Assembly: GCF_001667585.1 (NCBI RefSeq)
Contig: NZ_LZJZ01000024.1
Location: forward strand, 20,286 to 84,285
Direction of reading: 5' to 3'
From: Mycobacterium sp. E2733
Lineage (GTDB): Bacteria > Actinomycetota > Actinomycetes > Mycobacteriales > Mycobacteriaceae
DNA length: 64,000 bases
Below are positions 52,558 to 61,741 of the stretch, piece by piece (the first letter of the stretch is position 1; each line of letters begins with the position of its first letter). Below the pieces are notes generated by a model. The model made no database searches. It saw only the letters and a program-made list of their open reading frames with translations, and was not told the DNA's origin. The translations under genes and the position numbers were made by a program.

Positions 52558-53169
52558 CTAGGGGGAGGAGGGCGGGGGCGCCGGATACACGGTCAGCTCG
52601 CCCGTCAGCACGGGCTTGCCGGTCGAAACCTCCCACGGCATGCCCGGCGCCCAGCGCTCGAAGGAGAGCAGGGCGGACTCGTCGGAGTTGGCGCAGTCGA
52701 CGAACTCCATGTCGCCGCCCGCGGGCAGGCCCGTCGTGCCCTCGGTGGTGAACGAGGCGCGACCGCGTTCGGACTCGTGAAACGTCACCCCGTCGACGAC
52801 GTAGGAGTCGCCCGGCTGCAGCCGGAGGTCCTTGCGGCTGACCCACATCGCCAGCTCGAGGCGCCCGTCGTCCTCTTCGACGCTGAACCAGATCGGCTGG
52901 TCGCCGCCCTCCAGCAGGTGCTCCCACCACACGAACGGGCCCTCGCGATACGTCACCGATCCGCGCACCACATAATCGACGCCGCCGTAGCTGACGATCG
53001 CGCCGGGGCCGAGCTGCCGCGGGCCGAATTCCGGCATCGCGTTGAACGAGAGAGGGTCTTGGCGTCCGCGCGGGGGGCCCGACTGCTTGGGTCGTCGCAA
53101 AGCGATGACCAGTACCACGATGGACGCGATGAACAGCACGATCGCGATAATGACCAGCAGTGATCCCAC
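52558..53169 (-). CDS. DUF4178 membrane protein (Rv2597-like)
   Basis: 203 residues from GTG 53169 after GGAAGGG; the open frame to 53352 is not used. One N-terminal helix (SLLVIIAIVLFIASIVVLVIAL), a basic stretch RRPKQSGPPRGR, then a soluble DUF4178 domain (AIVSYGGVDYVVRGSVTYREG, WWEHLLEGGDQPIWFSVEEDDGR). Leads the operon to speE. In M. tuberculosis vapBC40 lies next to it; that pair is absent here. Confidence 0.87.
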   Translation of the reverse strand: MGSLLVIIAIVLFIASIVVLVIALRRPKQSGPPRGRQDPLSFNAMPEFGPRQLGPGAIVSYGGVDYVVRGSVTYREGPFVWWEHLLEGGDQPIWFSVEEDDGRLELAMWVSRKDLRLQPGDSYVVDGVTFHESERGRASFTTEGTTGLPAGGDMEFVDCANSDESALLSFERWAPGMPWEVSTGKPVLTGELTVYPAPPPSSP

Positions 53170-53319
53170 GCGAACCCTTCCGTTTGCCACATTGCTCGAG
53201 CGAACGTCGGCTAAAGCTAACAGCTTTTGCGTGAATTCGGCGCTGTAACGTCCCGGCCGGGAATCGGCGGGCGCGGCCGCGTGTCGTCCGCGTTTCGGTC
53301 GGTCCCGGCCGCTAGGGTA

Positions 53320-53335
53320 TCGAACAGCTGTTCTA
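53320..53335. promoter_or_regulatory. LexA (SOS) box before ruvC
   Basis: TCGAAC-AGCT-GTTCTA fits the mycobacterial SOS box TCGAAC-N4-GTTCGA with one mismatch, two bases after a TAGGGT -10 candidate and 16 bases before the ruvC ATG. Confidence 0.75.
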
Positions 53336-53351
53336 CAGGTGGGAGCGGGCA

Positions 53352-53906
53352 ATGCGCGTGATGGGCGTCGACCCCGGACTGACCCGATGCGGACTGTCGG
53401 TGGTGGAAAGTGGGCGCGGGCGCAACGTGGTCGCGCTGGACGTCGACGTGGTGCGGACCCCGTCTGATGTGCCGCTGGCCCATAGGTTGCTCGCCATCAG
53501 CGATGCGGTCGAGCACTGGCTGGCCACCCATCAACCGGATGTGGTGGCCATCGAGCGGGTGTTCTCCCAGCTGAACGTCTCGACGGTGATGGGCACCGCG
53601 CAGGCGGGCGGGGTGGTCGCTCTCGTGGCCGCCAAGCGCGGCATCGACGTGCACTTCCATACGCCGAGCGAGGTGAAGGCCGCGGTGACCGGCAACGGCG
53701 CCGCCGACAAGGCTCAGGTCACCGCGATGGTCACCAAAATCCTTGCGCTGCAAGCCAAACCGACACCGGCCGACGCCGCCGACGCGCTGGCGCTGGCGAT
53801 CTGTCATTGCTGGCGGGCGCCGATGATGGCCCGGATGGCCGCGGCCGAGGCGCTGGCCGAGCAACAGCGGCATAAATATCTGGCCAAGCTGAAGGCCGCG
53901 CGATGA
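53352..53906 (+). CDS. ruvC: Holliday junction resolvase RuvC
   Basis: 184 residues; ATG 53352 (ATG 53361 is internal alternative). RuvC nuclease fold: [16 protein letters not shown] with the first catalytic Asp, [22 protein letters not shown] with Glu, and [13 protein letters not shown] with the last Asp pair. It cuts Holliday junctions symmetrically. Overlaps ruvA by ATGA. Confidence 0.97.
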   Translation: MRVMGVDPGLTRCGLSVVESGRGRNVVALDVDVVRTPSDVPLAHRLLAISDAVEHWLATHQPDVVAIERVFSQLNVSTVMGTAQAGGVVALVAAKRGIDVHFHTPSEVKAAVTGNGAADKAQVTAMVTKILALQAKPTPADAADALALAICHCWRAPMMARMAAAEALAEQQRHKYLAKLKAAR

Positions 53907-54502
53907 TCGCCTCGGTGCGCGGTGAGGTGCTCGAGGTGGCGCTCGACCATGCGGTGATCGAGGCCGCCGGCGTCGGCTATCGGGTGAACGCCACACCGTC
54001 GACCCTGGCGACGTTGCGCACCGGGACCGAGGCCCGGCTGATCACCGCGATGGTGGTTCGCGAGGACTCGATGACGCTGTACGGGTTCCCCGACTCGGAC
54101 ACCCGCGATCTGTTCCTGACGCTGCTGACGGTGTCCGGCGTGGGGCCACGGCTGGCGATGGCGACGCTGGCGGTTCACGACGCCGCCACACTGCGGCAGG
54201 TGCTGCACGACAGCGATGTCACCGCGCTGACCCGGGTGCCAGGGATCGGCAAGCGCGGCGCCGAGCGGATGGTGCTCGAGCTGCGGGACAAGGTCGGTGC
54301 CGTCGCCGTGGGCGCCCCGGGTGGTACACCCGCGGTGAACGGGCACGCGGTGCGGGGGCCGGTGGTGGAGGCCCTGGTCGGCCTCGGCTTCGCCGTCAAG
54401 CAGGCTGAAGAGGCCACCGACAAGGTGCTGGCCACCGAGCAGGATGCGACGACGTCCGGCGCCCTGCGCGCCGCCCTGTCGCTGCTGGGTAAGTCCCGAT
54501 GA
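53903..54502 (+). CDS. ruvA: Holliday junction DNA helicase subunit RuvA
   Basis: 199 residues. OB-fold N-terminus ([28 protein letters not shown]), two helix-hairpin-helix motifs ([35 protein letters not shown]) and a C-terminal RuvB-contact domain ([17 protein letters not shown]). It binds junctions and directs RuvB. Confidence 0.97.
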   Translation: MIASVRGEVLEVALDHAVIEAAGVGYRVNATPSTLATLRTGTEARLITAMVVREDSMTLYGFPDSDTRDLFLTLLTVSGVGPRLAMATLAVHDAATLRQVLHDSDVTALTRVPGIGKRGAERMVLELRDKVGAVAVGAPGGTPAVNGHAVRGPVVEALVGLGFAVKQAEEATDKVLATEQDATTSGALRAALSLLGKSR

Positions 54503-54560
54503 CGCGCGCCGGCGACGATGCAGTGGGGGTACCGCCCGCTTGCGGGGGAGAGCGGCGCAA

Positions 54561-55607
54561 ATGACCGACGAGTACGCCGACCGCGAGCTGTCCCCGGCGC
54601 TTTCCGTCGGGGAGGGCGACATCGACGTCAGCCTGCGGCCGCGTTCGCTGCGTGAGTTCATCGGCCAGCCGCGGGTGCGCGAACAACTACAGCTGGTGAT
54701 CGAGGGTGCCAAGAACCGAGGCGGCACCCCGGATCACATCCTGCTGTCCGGTCCACCCGGGCTGGGCAAGACGTCGCTGGCGATGATCATTGCCGCCGAG
54801 CTCGGGTCGTCGTTGCGGGTGACGTCTGGTCCCGCGCTGGAACGCGCCGGCGACCTGGCCGCCATGCTGTCCAACCTCGTCGAGCACGACGTGCTCTTTA
54901 TCGACGAGATCCACCGCATCGCCCGGCCCGCCGAGGAAATGCTGTACCTGGCCATGGAGGACTTCCGGGTCGACGTGGTGGTCGGCAAGGGTCCCGGCGC
55001 GACATCGATTCCCCTCGAGGTGGCGCCCTTCACCCTGGTCGGCGCCACCACCCGGTCCGGCGCGCTGACCGGCCCGCTGCGCGATCGGTTCGGCTTCACC
55101 GCACACATGGACTTCTACGAGCCCGCCGAGTTGGAGCTGGTGCTGGCCCGGTCCGCCGGCATCCTGGGCATCGAGCTGGGCGCCGAGGCGGCCGAGGAGA
55201 TCGCCCGGCGCTCGCGCGGGACGCCGCGTATCGCCAACCGGCTGCTGCGTCGGGTTCGGGACTTCGCGGAGGTGCGCGCCGACGGGGTGATCACCCGCGA
55301 CGTCGCCAAGTCCGCCCTGGCCGTCTACGACGTCGACGAACTCGGCCTGGACCGGCTGGACCGGGCGGTGCTGTCCGCGCTGACCCGCAGCTTCGGCGGC
55401 GGACCGGTCGGGGTTTCGACGCTGGCGGTGGCCGTGGGTGAAGAGGCCGCCACCGTCGAGGAGGTGTGCGAGCCATTCCTGGTCCGCGCCGGGATGGTCG
55501 CGCGCACTCCCCGGGGCCGGGTGGCCACCGCCCAGGCGTGGACGCATCTGGGCATGAGCCCGCCGGCGGGGGCGGCGGGACTGGGCCAGCCGGGTCTGTT
55601 CGATTAG
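54561..55607 (+). CDS. ruvB: Holliday junction DNA helicase subunit RuvB
   Basis: 348 residues from ATG 54561, 58 bases after ruvA. AAA+ motor: Walker [10 protein letters not shown], Walker B FIDEIHR, sensor [19 protein letters not shown], and a winged-helix C-terminus ([16 protein letters not shown]). It drives branch migration. The spacer before it contains a short GC-rich inverted sequence (GCCCGC TT GCGGGG). Confidence 0.97.
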   Translation: MTDEYADRELSPALSVGEGDIDVSLRPRSLREFIGQPRVREQLQLVIEGAKNRGGTPDHILLSGPPGLGKTSLAMIIAAELGSSLRVTSGPALERAGDLAAMLSNLVEHDVLFIDEIHRIARPAEEMLYLAMEDFRVDVVVGKGPGATSIPLEVAPFTLVGATTRSGALTGPLRDRFGFTAHMDFYEPAELELVLARSAGILGIELGAEAAEEIARRSRGTPRIANRLLRRVRDFAEVRADGVITRDVAKSALAVYDVDELGLDRLDRAVLSALTRSFGGGPVGVSTLAVAVGEEAATVEEVCEPFLVRAGMVARTPRGRVATAQAWTHLGMSPPAGAAGLGQPGLFD

Positions 55608-55608
55608 T

Positions 55609-55648
55609 GGCGATCGCGAGCGCGGCGTAGCCGGGTGAAGCGGGTCGC
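55609..55648 (+). repeat. 40-base direct repeat, copy 1
   Basis: Begins GGCGATCGCGAGCGCGGCGT and ends GAAGCGGGTCGC; identical to the copy at 55664. It starts two bases after the ruvB stop. The whole gap 55608-55925 (318 bases) holds only these repeats and the leader of the next gene. Confidence 0.85.
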
Positions 55649-55663
55649 CACCGTTGGGCTATC

Positions 55664-55703
55664 GGCGATCGCGAGCGCGGCGTAGCCGGGTGAAGCGGGT
55701 CGC
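55664..55703 (+). repeat. 40-base direct repeat, copy 2
   Basis: Identical to the copy at 55609, 15 bases after it. A diverged relative is at 49489. Only two tandem units, so not a CRISPR. Confidence 0.85.
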
Positions 55704-55925
55704 TGCCGTCACCGACCGCCTGGCCCGTATTGCGCCCAAATCGTTACCTTGCCGCCGAGAACGCGCGCGATCTCGGCTCCGGCCTGCTCAGAAGGCCACC
55801 GGCGACGCAATGAGCACACCGGCAACGGGTCGCAGCAAACTACATCCGCGGCCAGCCGCCGGTTATACGTGGGCGCCGTCGGGTAACCAGGCTCACAGCA
55901 GCAATACCTGTTGAAGGAGATTCTG

Positions 55926-56597
55926 ATGAGGACCACGCGCTACGACTATGAACGCCCTCGCGCGCTGTACATGCCACGCTCCCGCGGCGCGCTGACCGGG
56001 TTGCTCCTGATTCTTTTGGGTGCCTGGGGCGCATTGGTGCCGTTCTTCGGACCCAACATCGATTGGGCGTACATGGCCGACCCGGCCTGGACGTGGACGA
56101 CGACCAAGGGCTGGCTGGAGGTGCTGCCCGGGGCCGCTACCGCCGTTGGTGGCCTTTTGATCCTCTTGTCGGGTAATCGCGCCAGCGCCGTCCTCGGCGG
56201 CTGGCTGGCGGTCGCCGGCGGTGCCTGGTTCGTGGTCGGCCGCGCGTTCGCGTCGATGCTGGGCATCGGTGACCTCGGTCAACCGGTGGCGTCGACGGAC
56301 CTGAAACGCGCCCTGCTCGAGGTCACCTACTTCACCGGCCTGGGTGCCCTGATCGTGTTCCTGGGCGGGGCCGCCGTGGCGCGCCTGGCGGTCCGGCATG
56401 CACGAGACGTGGTGGCACCGGCGCCGGTGGCAGGTGACGCCGTACCGGCGGGTGAACCGGCCATGTACGACGAGACCCGCGGCGTGGCACCCGCGCGGGC
56501 GGACGCAATGGCAGCCGAGCCGGCCCGTAGGCGGGGGCTGTTCGGTCGGCGCGCCGGTGGCGGCCTGTTCCACCGGCATCACCACGCCGGCGTGTAG
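55926..56597 (+). CDS. Multi-pass membrane protein, first of a paralogous pair
   Basis: 223 residues from ATG 55926 with GAAGGAGA upstream. Four hydrophobic segments: GALTGLLLILLGAWGALVPFFGP, VLPGAATAVGGLLILLSGN, VLGGWLAVAGGAWFVVGRAF and FTGLGALIVFLGGAAVARL; then a polar cytoplasmic tail ending in a histidine-rich HRHHHAGV. About half its residues match the protein at 57275 in the same order. Family not recognised. Followed by a strong terminator. Confidence 0.85.
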   Translation: MRTTRYDYERPRALYMPRSRGALTGLLLILLGAWGALVPFFGPNIDWAYMADPAWTWTTTKGWLEVLPGAATAVGGLLILLSGNRASAVLGGWLAVAGGAWFVVGRAFASMLGIGDLGQPVASTDLKRALLEVTYFTGLGALIVFLGGAAVARLAVRHARDVVAPAPVAGDAVPAGEPAMYDETRGVAPARADAMAAEPARRRGLFGRRAGGGLFHRHHHAGV

Positions 56598-56616
56598 GGC
56601 GCTAGCTGGTAACTCG

Positions 56617-56650
56617 GGGCGCCGGTAGCCGTTGGCTACCGGCGCCCTTT
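56617..56650 (+). terminator. Rho-independent terminator
   Basis: GGGCGCCGGTAGCC / GGCTACCGGCGCCC, a 14-bp perfect stem with a three-base loop, followed by TTT. It ends the preceding membrane gene. Confidence 0.88.
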
Positions 56651-56758
56651 CGCGTCAGGGCTGTCCCCGCGACCGCAGGTCGGTAGAGTCACCGGCGCCG
56701 GGACATGCGGGAATGGCCGGGTGGCCAGCGCGCACGCCTCGACCGCCGAGGAGGAGCG

Positions 56759-57145
56759 ATGATCGCCGCCGGGTTGGTATTCGCCGCGTTGGCGGCGTTA
56801 TTGCACGTCTACATCTTCGTGATGGAATCGTTGACCTGGACCTCGCCGCGCACTCGTGCCAAGTTCGGCACCACGGCCGAGGAGGCCGAGACCACCAAGC
56901 TGCTGGCCTTCAACCAAGGCTTCTACAACTTGTTCCTCGCGGTCGTCAGTGGCCTGGGCATTGCCGCGATCATCCTGCGGCACAACGCCGTTGGCGCGGC
57001 CCTGATTTTTGCCAGCGTCGGTTGCATGGCCGCGGCCGCGGTGGTGCTGCTGTTGTCCGCGCCGGAGAAGGCGCGGGCGGCGGTGACGCAGGGCACCTTT
57101 CCGGTGATCGCGATCGTGCTGCTGCTGCTCGGACTTCAGCAGTAA
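56759..57145 (+). CDS. DUF1304 membrane protein
   Basis: 128 residues from ATG 56759 after GAGGAGC. Four helices; conserved HVYIFVMESLTWTSPRTRAKFG and TTKLLAFNQGFYNLFLAV identify the DUF1304 family of small membrane proteins. Function unknown. It sits between two paralogous membrane protein genes. Confidence 0.92.
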   Translation: MIAAGLVFAALAALLHVYIFVMESLTWTSPRTRAKFGTTAEEAETTKLLAFNQGFYNLFLAVVSGLGIAAIILRHNAVGAALIFASVGCMAAAAVVLLLSAPEKARAAVTQGTFPVIAIVLLLLGLQQ

Positions 57146-57274
57146 CAGCAGTCTCACCTGCCCCAATGGTCCCAGGGGTGCGGTGGCTTTCACCGGCCGT
57201 ATGGGTTACGACTGGAAAACGCCGGGTACCCATCCCCGGCCGGAAATAGGCCCGGTATTTAACGAGGGGATGTC

Positions 57275-57967
57275 ATGAAATACGCAGAAGACGGCCAACC
57301 CCGCGGGCTGAGCATGCCGCGTTCGCGTGGCGCGGTCAGCGGATTGCTCCTGGTCATCTTGGGAGCTTGGGGGGCGTTAATACCGTTTGTCGGACCGCGC
57401 TTCAACTTCGCCTACACACCCGACCGGGAGTGGGCGTGGAGCTCGGCTCGGGGGTGGCTCGAGGTTCTGCCGGGAGCCGCGACCGTGCTGGGCGGTCTGT
57501 TGTTGATCGTCGCCGGAAATCGGCTGGCGGCCATGCTGGGCGGATGGCTGGCGGTGTTGGCCGGCGCCTGGTTCATCGTCGGTGGTCAGTTCGCGCCGCT
57601 GCTGGGAATCGGCTCCGCCGGTGACCCGGTCGCCGCCACCGAGCGCAAACGTGCGGTGCTCGAGGTCGCCTATTTCTCCGGACTGGGCGCGCTGATCGTC
57701 TTCCTGGGCGGTGCGGTGCTGGCGCGTACCGCCGTGCGGCTGGCGCGTGACGTCCAGCCCGTGGCTCCGGCCGCACCCGTGGCGACGCCGGGCGTCGAGC
57801 CGTACCGCGAGTCGGCGTACGAGCAGCCCGCCGAGGTGTCCTCGGGCGCGCTGACCAAGCCGCGGACGGCTGCCGACCCGGAGCCGCCGAAGCGGGGCTG
57901 GCGTCGCCAGCGCCCGGCGTCGAGTGCCAACGCCGCGTACCTGCGCTGGCCGCACCCGCAGCAGTAA
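57275..57967 (+). CDS. Multi-pass membrane protein, second of a paralogous pair
   Basis: 230 residues. The same four-helix plan as the protein at 55926 (SMPRSRGAVSGLLLVILGAWGALIPFVGP, GWLEVLPGAATVLGGLLL, LGGWLAVLAGAWFIVGG, YFSGLGALIVFLGGAVLAR) with a longer, basic, proline-rich tail. Clear tandem duplication with a DUF1304 gene between. In M. tuberculosis a PE_PGRS gene occupies the place between ruvB and fadD9. Confidence 0.87.
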   Translation: MKYAEDGQPRGLSMPRSRGAVSGLLLVILGAWGALIPFVGPRFNFAYTPDREWAWSSARGWLEVLPGAATVLGGLLLIVAGNRLAAMLGGWLAVLAGAWFIVGGQFAPLLGIGSAGDPVAATERKRAVLEVAYFSGLGALIVFLGGAVLARTAVRLARDVQPVAPAAPVATPGVEPYRESAYEQPAEVSSGALTKPRTAADPEPPKRGWRRQRPASSANAAYLRWPHPQQ

Positions 57968-57977
57968 CCGCGCATAG

Positions 57978-58020
57978 AACAGCAATCGCCCAGTCCGTGA
58001 TGGACTGGGCGATTGCTGTC
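57978..58020. terminator. Bidirectional terminator, 18-bp stem
   Basis: ACAGCAATCGCCCAGTCC and its exact inverse around a GTGAT loop, followed by CTT on the plus strand, between the convergent membrane gene and car. Confidence 0.88.
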
Positions 58021-58026
58021 TTGCGC

Positions 58027-61000
58027 TTACAGCAGTCCGAGCAACTGCAGGTCGGTGATGTACTTGACGATGATCGGCGCCGAGACATGTGGAATGTCTT
58101 TGTCGGGGCCGATTTTCGCTTCCTGCACCGCGGCGCGGAAGCGGTCGGTCGGTGCCATCGATCCGTTGATCGGCTTCTCGGGCTGCTGGTAGTTGTGCAG
58201 CAGCGGCAGCAGCGAGTACTGGCGCTGCCGCTCGGGTAGACCCCGCATCGTTCCCTCGAACCGCCGCAGCCATTCGCCGTAGTCGGCGATGCGCTGAATC
58301 CCATAGCCGGCGTCGATCAGCCAGTCGACGTACTCGTCGAGACCGATGCCGTCGTCGTACGGGTTCATCACATGGTACGTCTGGAAGCCGTCCCCTCGGG
58401 AGACGTCGTCCAGCATCTGCGTCCCCAGTGTGGAGATCGCTGCGGCGATGAACTCGACCGGCAGGCCGTCGTAGTGCGAGCGCTGACGGTTGCCCTCGGC
58501 GTCCAGCTCGTAGAACGAACCGGGTGCGACACCGGTGGCGACCAGGCTCAGCATCAGCCGGGTGAACATGTCCGGCAGGTTGAGCTGGCCCGCGTAGGTG
58601 GTGTCCGCCAGGATCATGTCGCACCGGAAGACCGCGACGGGCAGGCCGCAGAGGTCGTGCGCCTCACGCAGCAGCACCTCGCCGGCCCACTTGCTGTTGC
58701 CGTAGCCGTTGGCGTAGTTGTCGTTGATCTCGCGGGTCGCGCTGATCCGCCGAATGTCGGCGTCCTCGACGAACTGGCCCGGCTTGATCTGATCACCGAC
58801 GCCGATCGTCGACACGTAGGTGTACGGCTTCAGCTTGGTGGTGAGCGCGATCCGGATCAGTTCGGCGGTGCCCAGCGCGTTGGGGCCGAACAGCTCGCTG
58901 TACGGCAGCACGTGGTTGACCAGAGCCGCGGGGTCGACGATCAGGTCGACGGTGTCGGCCAGGCGCTGCCAGGTCTGCTGGTCCAGGCCGAGGTTGGCCT
59001 CGCCCTTGTCGCCGGCGATGACTTCGAGGTGGTCGGCGGCCAGTTCCTGGTAGTGCGCCACCAACTTCGGGTCGCCGTGCGGGGAGCCCACGCCGAAGGT
59101 CTTGTCCAGCCGGGCGCGCGCCTCCTCGTCGGACTTGGCCCGCACCAGCGCGATCACCTTGCCGTCCACCAAGTCCATGCGCTCGAGCCATTCCAGCGCC
59201 AGGTAGCGACCCAGGAAGCCGGTCGCGCCGGTCAGCAACACCGTCCGCACCTCGGCGACGGGCCCGGGCAGGGTCGGCGCCGCGGCGAGGGTCTCCGCCT
59301 CGAGGAACTTGTCCAGGGTGAGGTCGCCGGCGTGCACCTCGGTCGCTTGATCTTTGGGGCGGCCGTGCACCGCGCCATGAACGGAGGCGAAGGTCGGCCG
59401 CTTGGTGCCATGGCGCTCGCCTTCGATGTAGTTGGCGATGGCCTGCAGGTCGCTGGCCGGGCTGACGATGACGCCCACCGGGACGTCGATGTCGAAGATC
59501 TCGCGCAGCAGGTTGCCGAATGTCAACGCCGACAACGAGTCCCCACCCAGATCGGTGAAGTGCGCGTCGGGGGTCAACTCGGTGCTCGCCGTGCCCAGCA
59601 TCGCCGCCGCCGCCCGGCTCACCGTCTGCAGCACCGGCGCGGTCGCGCCGTTGCGGCGCAACTCGGCGAGCTCGTTGGCCTGCCCCTCGGCGAGTTCGGC
59701 GTAGAGCTGCTCGAGCCGTTCGCCGTAGTACTGCTTCAGCTTCGGCCATGCCAGCTTGCGGATCCCGGTCAGCAGGCCGTTCTCCAAGCTGAACGGTGTG
59801 GTCTCGATGATGAAGTCGCGCGGCACCTCGTAGGACTGCAGGCCCACCTGACGGGCGACGTTCTGCAGCGAGTCGGCGATCTTCGGCTTGAGCGTCTCGA
59901 CGTCGTCCGAGGCCAGCGCCTCCCCGGTGGGCACCACGACGGCCAGCAGGTAGGGCTGGGCGCTGTTGCCGTAAACGTAGATCTGGCGGACCAGCGGGCT
60001 GTTGCCGAACTCGGCCTCCAGCTTCGCGAGGGTCACGAACTCGCCCTGCGCCAGCTTCAACACGTTGTTGCGGCGGTCGACGTACACGAGCTTGTCGGGC
60101 GCGACCTCGGCGAACACGTCGCCGGTCCGGTAGTAGCCGTCCTCGTCGAACACGTTGGCCGTGGTCTCGGCCCGCTTGTAGTAGCCGGGGAACATGTTCT
60201 CGGTGCGCAGCAACAGCTCACCGCGCGGGTGCGGCCGGTCGGTGCTGAAGTAGCCCAGGTCCGGCACGTCGACGAGCTTGTAGTCGATCACCGGCGGGCG
60301 CTGAATCTCGCCGTCGAACAACACCATCCCGGCCTCGGTCGAGCCGTAGCCGTCCATCAGGTGCATCTCGAGCAGGGACTCGACCCAGGTGCGCAACTCG
60401 GGCGAAGTGGGCGCCGAGCCCGTCATCGCGAAGATGAACCGCCCGCCCAGCAGGTACTGACGCTGCTCGGCGAGGACCTCCGCCGCCACGGCCTCGCGGG
60501 CCTCCGGGCCCGCACCCTCGGGCAGCCGCCGCTCCACCTGGCGCTGGAATTCGCCGAACAGGGTCTCCCAGATGCGCGGCACGAAGTTCAGCTCGGTGGG
60601 CCGCACCAGCTCGAGGTCCTCCAGCAGCGTGGAGAGGTCGCTCTTGGCGGCGAAGTACGCGGTGCCGCCGTTGCCCAGGGTGCCGTAGAGGATGCCGCGA
60701 CCCATGACGTGGCTCATCGGCATGAAGTTGAGGGTGATCGACGCGGCGCTTTCCCCGAACCAGTTCCTGCTGCCCCGGCGCCAGATCTTGGCGACGTTGC
60801 TCTGCGGGTACATCGCGCCCTTGGGCGCGCCGGTGCTGCCGGAGGTGTAGATCAGCAGGGCCAGCGGGTCGGGGTCGCCACTCGTCGGGATGGGCGCTTC
60901 CGGCAGCGCCTTGCCGCGCTCGAGCACCTCGGCCAGCGTCTCCACCACCACGCCTGCGTCTGCCAGCCGCGTGCGCGCGGTTTCCACGGCCTCGCGCTCG

Positions 61001-61590
61001 TCGTCGACCTCGGGGTGGTAGTCGAATGCCACCAGCTTGGCGGGGCGATGGCCGCTCAGGATCAACTCCACGGCCTCGGGCAGCTGGTTCACGCTCGCCG
61101 CGATCACGGTGGGCTCGGTCTCGGTCACGATCGGCTGCAGCGACGCGGGCGACGCGCTCGTCTGCAGCGGCACCGACACCGCGCTGATGATGGCCAGCGC
61201 CATGTCGATGGTGGCGTAGTCGACGCTGTTGAAGCCCAGCACGCAGACCCGGTCACCGACGTGCACCTCGTCGTTGGCCCAGGCCCGGCCAAGCACTTCG
61301 ACGCGGTCGCCCAGCTCGCGGTACGTGATGGTCTCGTAGCGGGGGAGCAGCTCCAGCCGGGTGCGCCCGGTCGCCGGGTCCTCGACGTACTCCACCACGC
61401 GGTGTGCCAGGGCCGGCCGGTCCGCATACCCCTCGAGTGCGGTCCGGATGACCTCTCGGAGACGCAGTCCGGGCTTCTCGAGCGCCGCTTCGATCGCCGG
61501 GTCGGGGCGGGCGGCGGCGAACTGGGGGTCGCTCGCGGTCAGTTCCTCGATGCGACGTTCGAGCCGCTCGTCGTTGTTAATGGTCGACAT
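58027..61590 (-). CDS. car: Carboxylic acid reductase (FadD9-like)
   Basis: 1187 residues from ATG 61590. Adenylation domain with [30 protein letters not shown] and [10 protein letters not shown]; a phosphopantetheine carrier site [15 protein letters not shown] near 690; a C-terminal thioester reductase domain with [11 protein letters not shown] for NADPH and the Y-x3-K pair in [16 protein letters not shown]. It reduces free carboxylic acids (aromatic or fatty) to aldehydes with ATP and NADPH and needs a phosphopantetheinyl transferase. Orthologue of Rv2590. gabT lies 151 bases upstream on the same strand. Confidence 0.95.
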   Translation of the reverse strand: MSTINNDERLERRIEELTASDPQFAAARPDPAIEAALEKPGLRLREVIRTALEGYADRPALAHRVVEYVEDPATGRTRLELLPRYETITYRELGDRVEVLGRAWANDEVHVGDRVCVLGFNSVDYATIDMALAIISAVSVPLQTSASPASLQPIVTETEPTVIAASVNQLPEAVELILSGHRPAKLVAFDYHPEVDDEREAVETARTRLADAGVVVETLAEVLERGKALPEAPIPTSGDPDPLALLIYTSGSTGAPKGAMYPQSNVAKIWRRGSRNWFGESAASITLNFMPMSHVMGRGILYGTLGNGGTAYFAAKSDLSTLLEDLELVRPTELNFVPRIWETLFGEFQRQVERRLPEGAGPEAREAVAAEVLAEQRQYLLGGRFIFAMTGSAPTSPELRTWVESLLEMHLMDGYGSTEAGMVLFDGEIQRPPVIDYKLVDVPDLGYFSTDRPHPRGELLLRTENMFPGYYKRAETTANVFDEDGYYRTGDVFAEVAPDKLVYVDRRNNVLKLAQGEFVTLAKLEAEFGNSPLVRQIYVYGNSAQPYLLAVVVPTGEALASDDVETLKPKIADSLQNVARQVGLQSYEVPRDFIIETTPFSLENGLLTGIRKLAWPKLKQYYGERLEQLYAELAEGQANELAELRRNGATAPVLQTVSRAAAAMLGTASTELTPDAHFTDLGGDSLSALTFGNLLREIFDIDVPVGVIVSPASDLQAIANYIEGERHGTKRPTFASVHGAVHGRPKDQATEVHAGDLTLDKFLEAETLAAAPTLPGPVAEVRTVLLTGATGFLGRYLALEWLERMDLVDGKVIALVRAKSDEEARARLDKTFGVGSPHGDPKLVAHYQELAADHLEVIAGDKGEANLGLDQQTWQRLADTVDLIVDPAALVNHVLPYSELFGPNALGTAELIRIALTTKLKPYTYVSTIGVGDQIKPGQFVEDADIRRISATREINDNYANGYGNSKWAGEVLLREAHDLCGLPVAVFRCDMILADTTYAGQLNLPDMFTRLMLSLVATGVAPGSFYELDAEGNRQRSHYDGLPVEFIAAAISTLGTQMLDDVSRGDGFQTYHVMNPYDDGIGLDEYVDWLIDAGYGIQRIADYGEWLRRFEGTMRGLPERQRQYSLLPLLHNYQQPEKPINGSMAPTDRFRAAVQEAKIGPDKDIPHVSAPIIVKYITDLQLLGLL

Positions 61591-61741
61591 AAACAATTCC
61601 CTTGCAATGAAAGATAGTGAGTCGTTTTCGCGCCGATGCGCAGACGATTAGAACGTTAGCTAAAGTAACGGTATTCCACCATGGCCGCGCCGCGGCGGAC
61701 GTTGTGAGATTGCCCACGCGAGCCCGATGGGTCCCCAGGTC

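Noticed and set aside
54503..54560. Possible small gene or structured RNA between ruvA and ruvB
   Set aside because: The 58-base spacer holds only a short GC-rich inverted sequence and the ruvB ribosome site.
55609..55703. Possible CRISPR array
   Set aside because: Only two repeat units with a 15-base spacer and no cas genes; repeat is also dispersed elsewhere.
58372..61617. A 1081-codon open frame opposite the carboxylic acid reductase gene
   Set aside because: It is a product of high third-position GC in the car gene; its translation is low-complexity, rich in Arg, Gly, Val and His, with no domain, whereas the minus frame has complete A, carrier and reductase domains.
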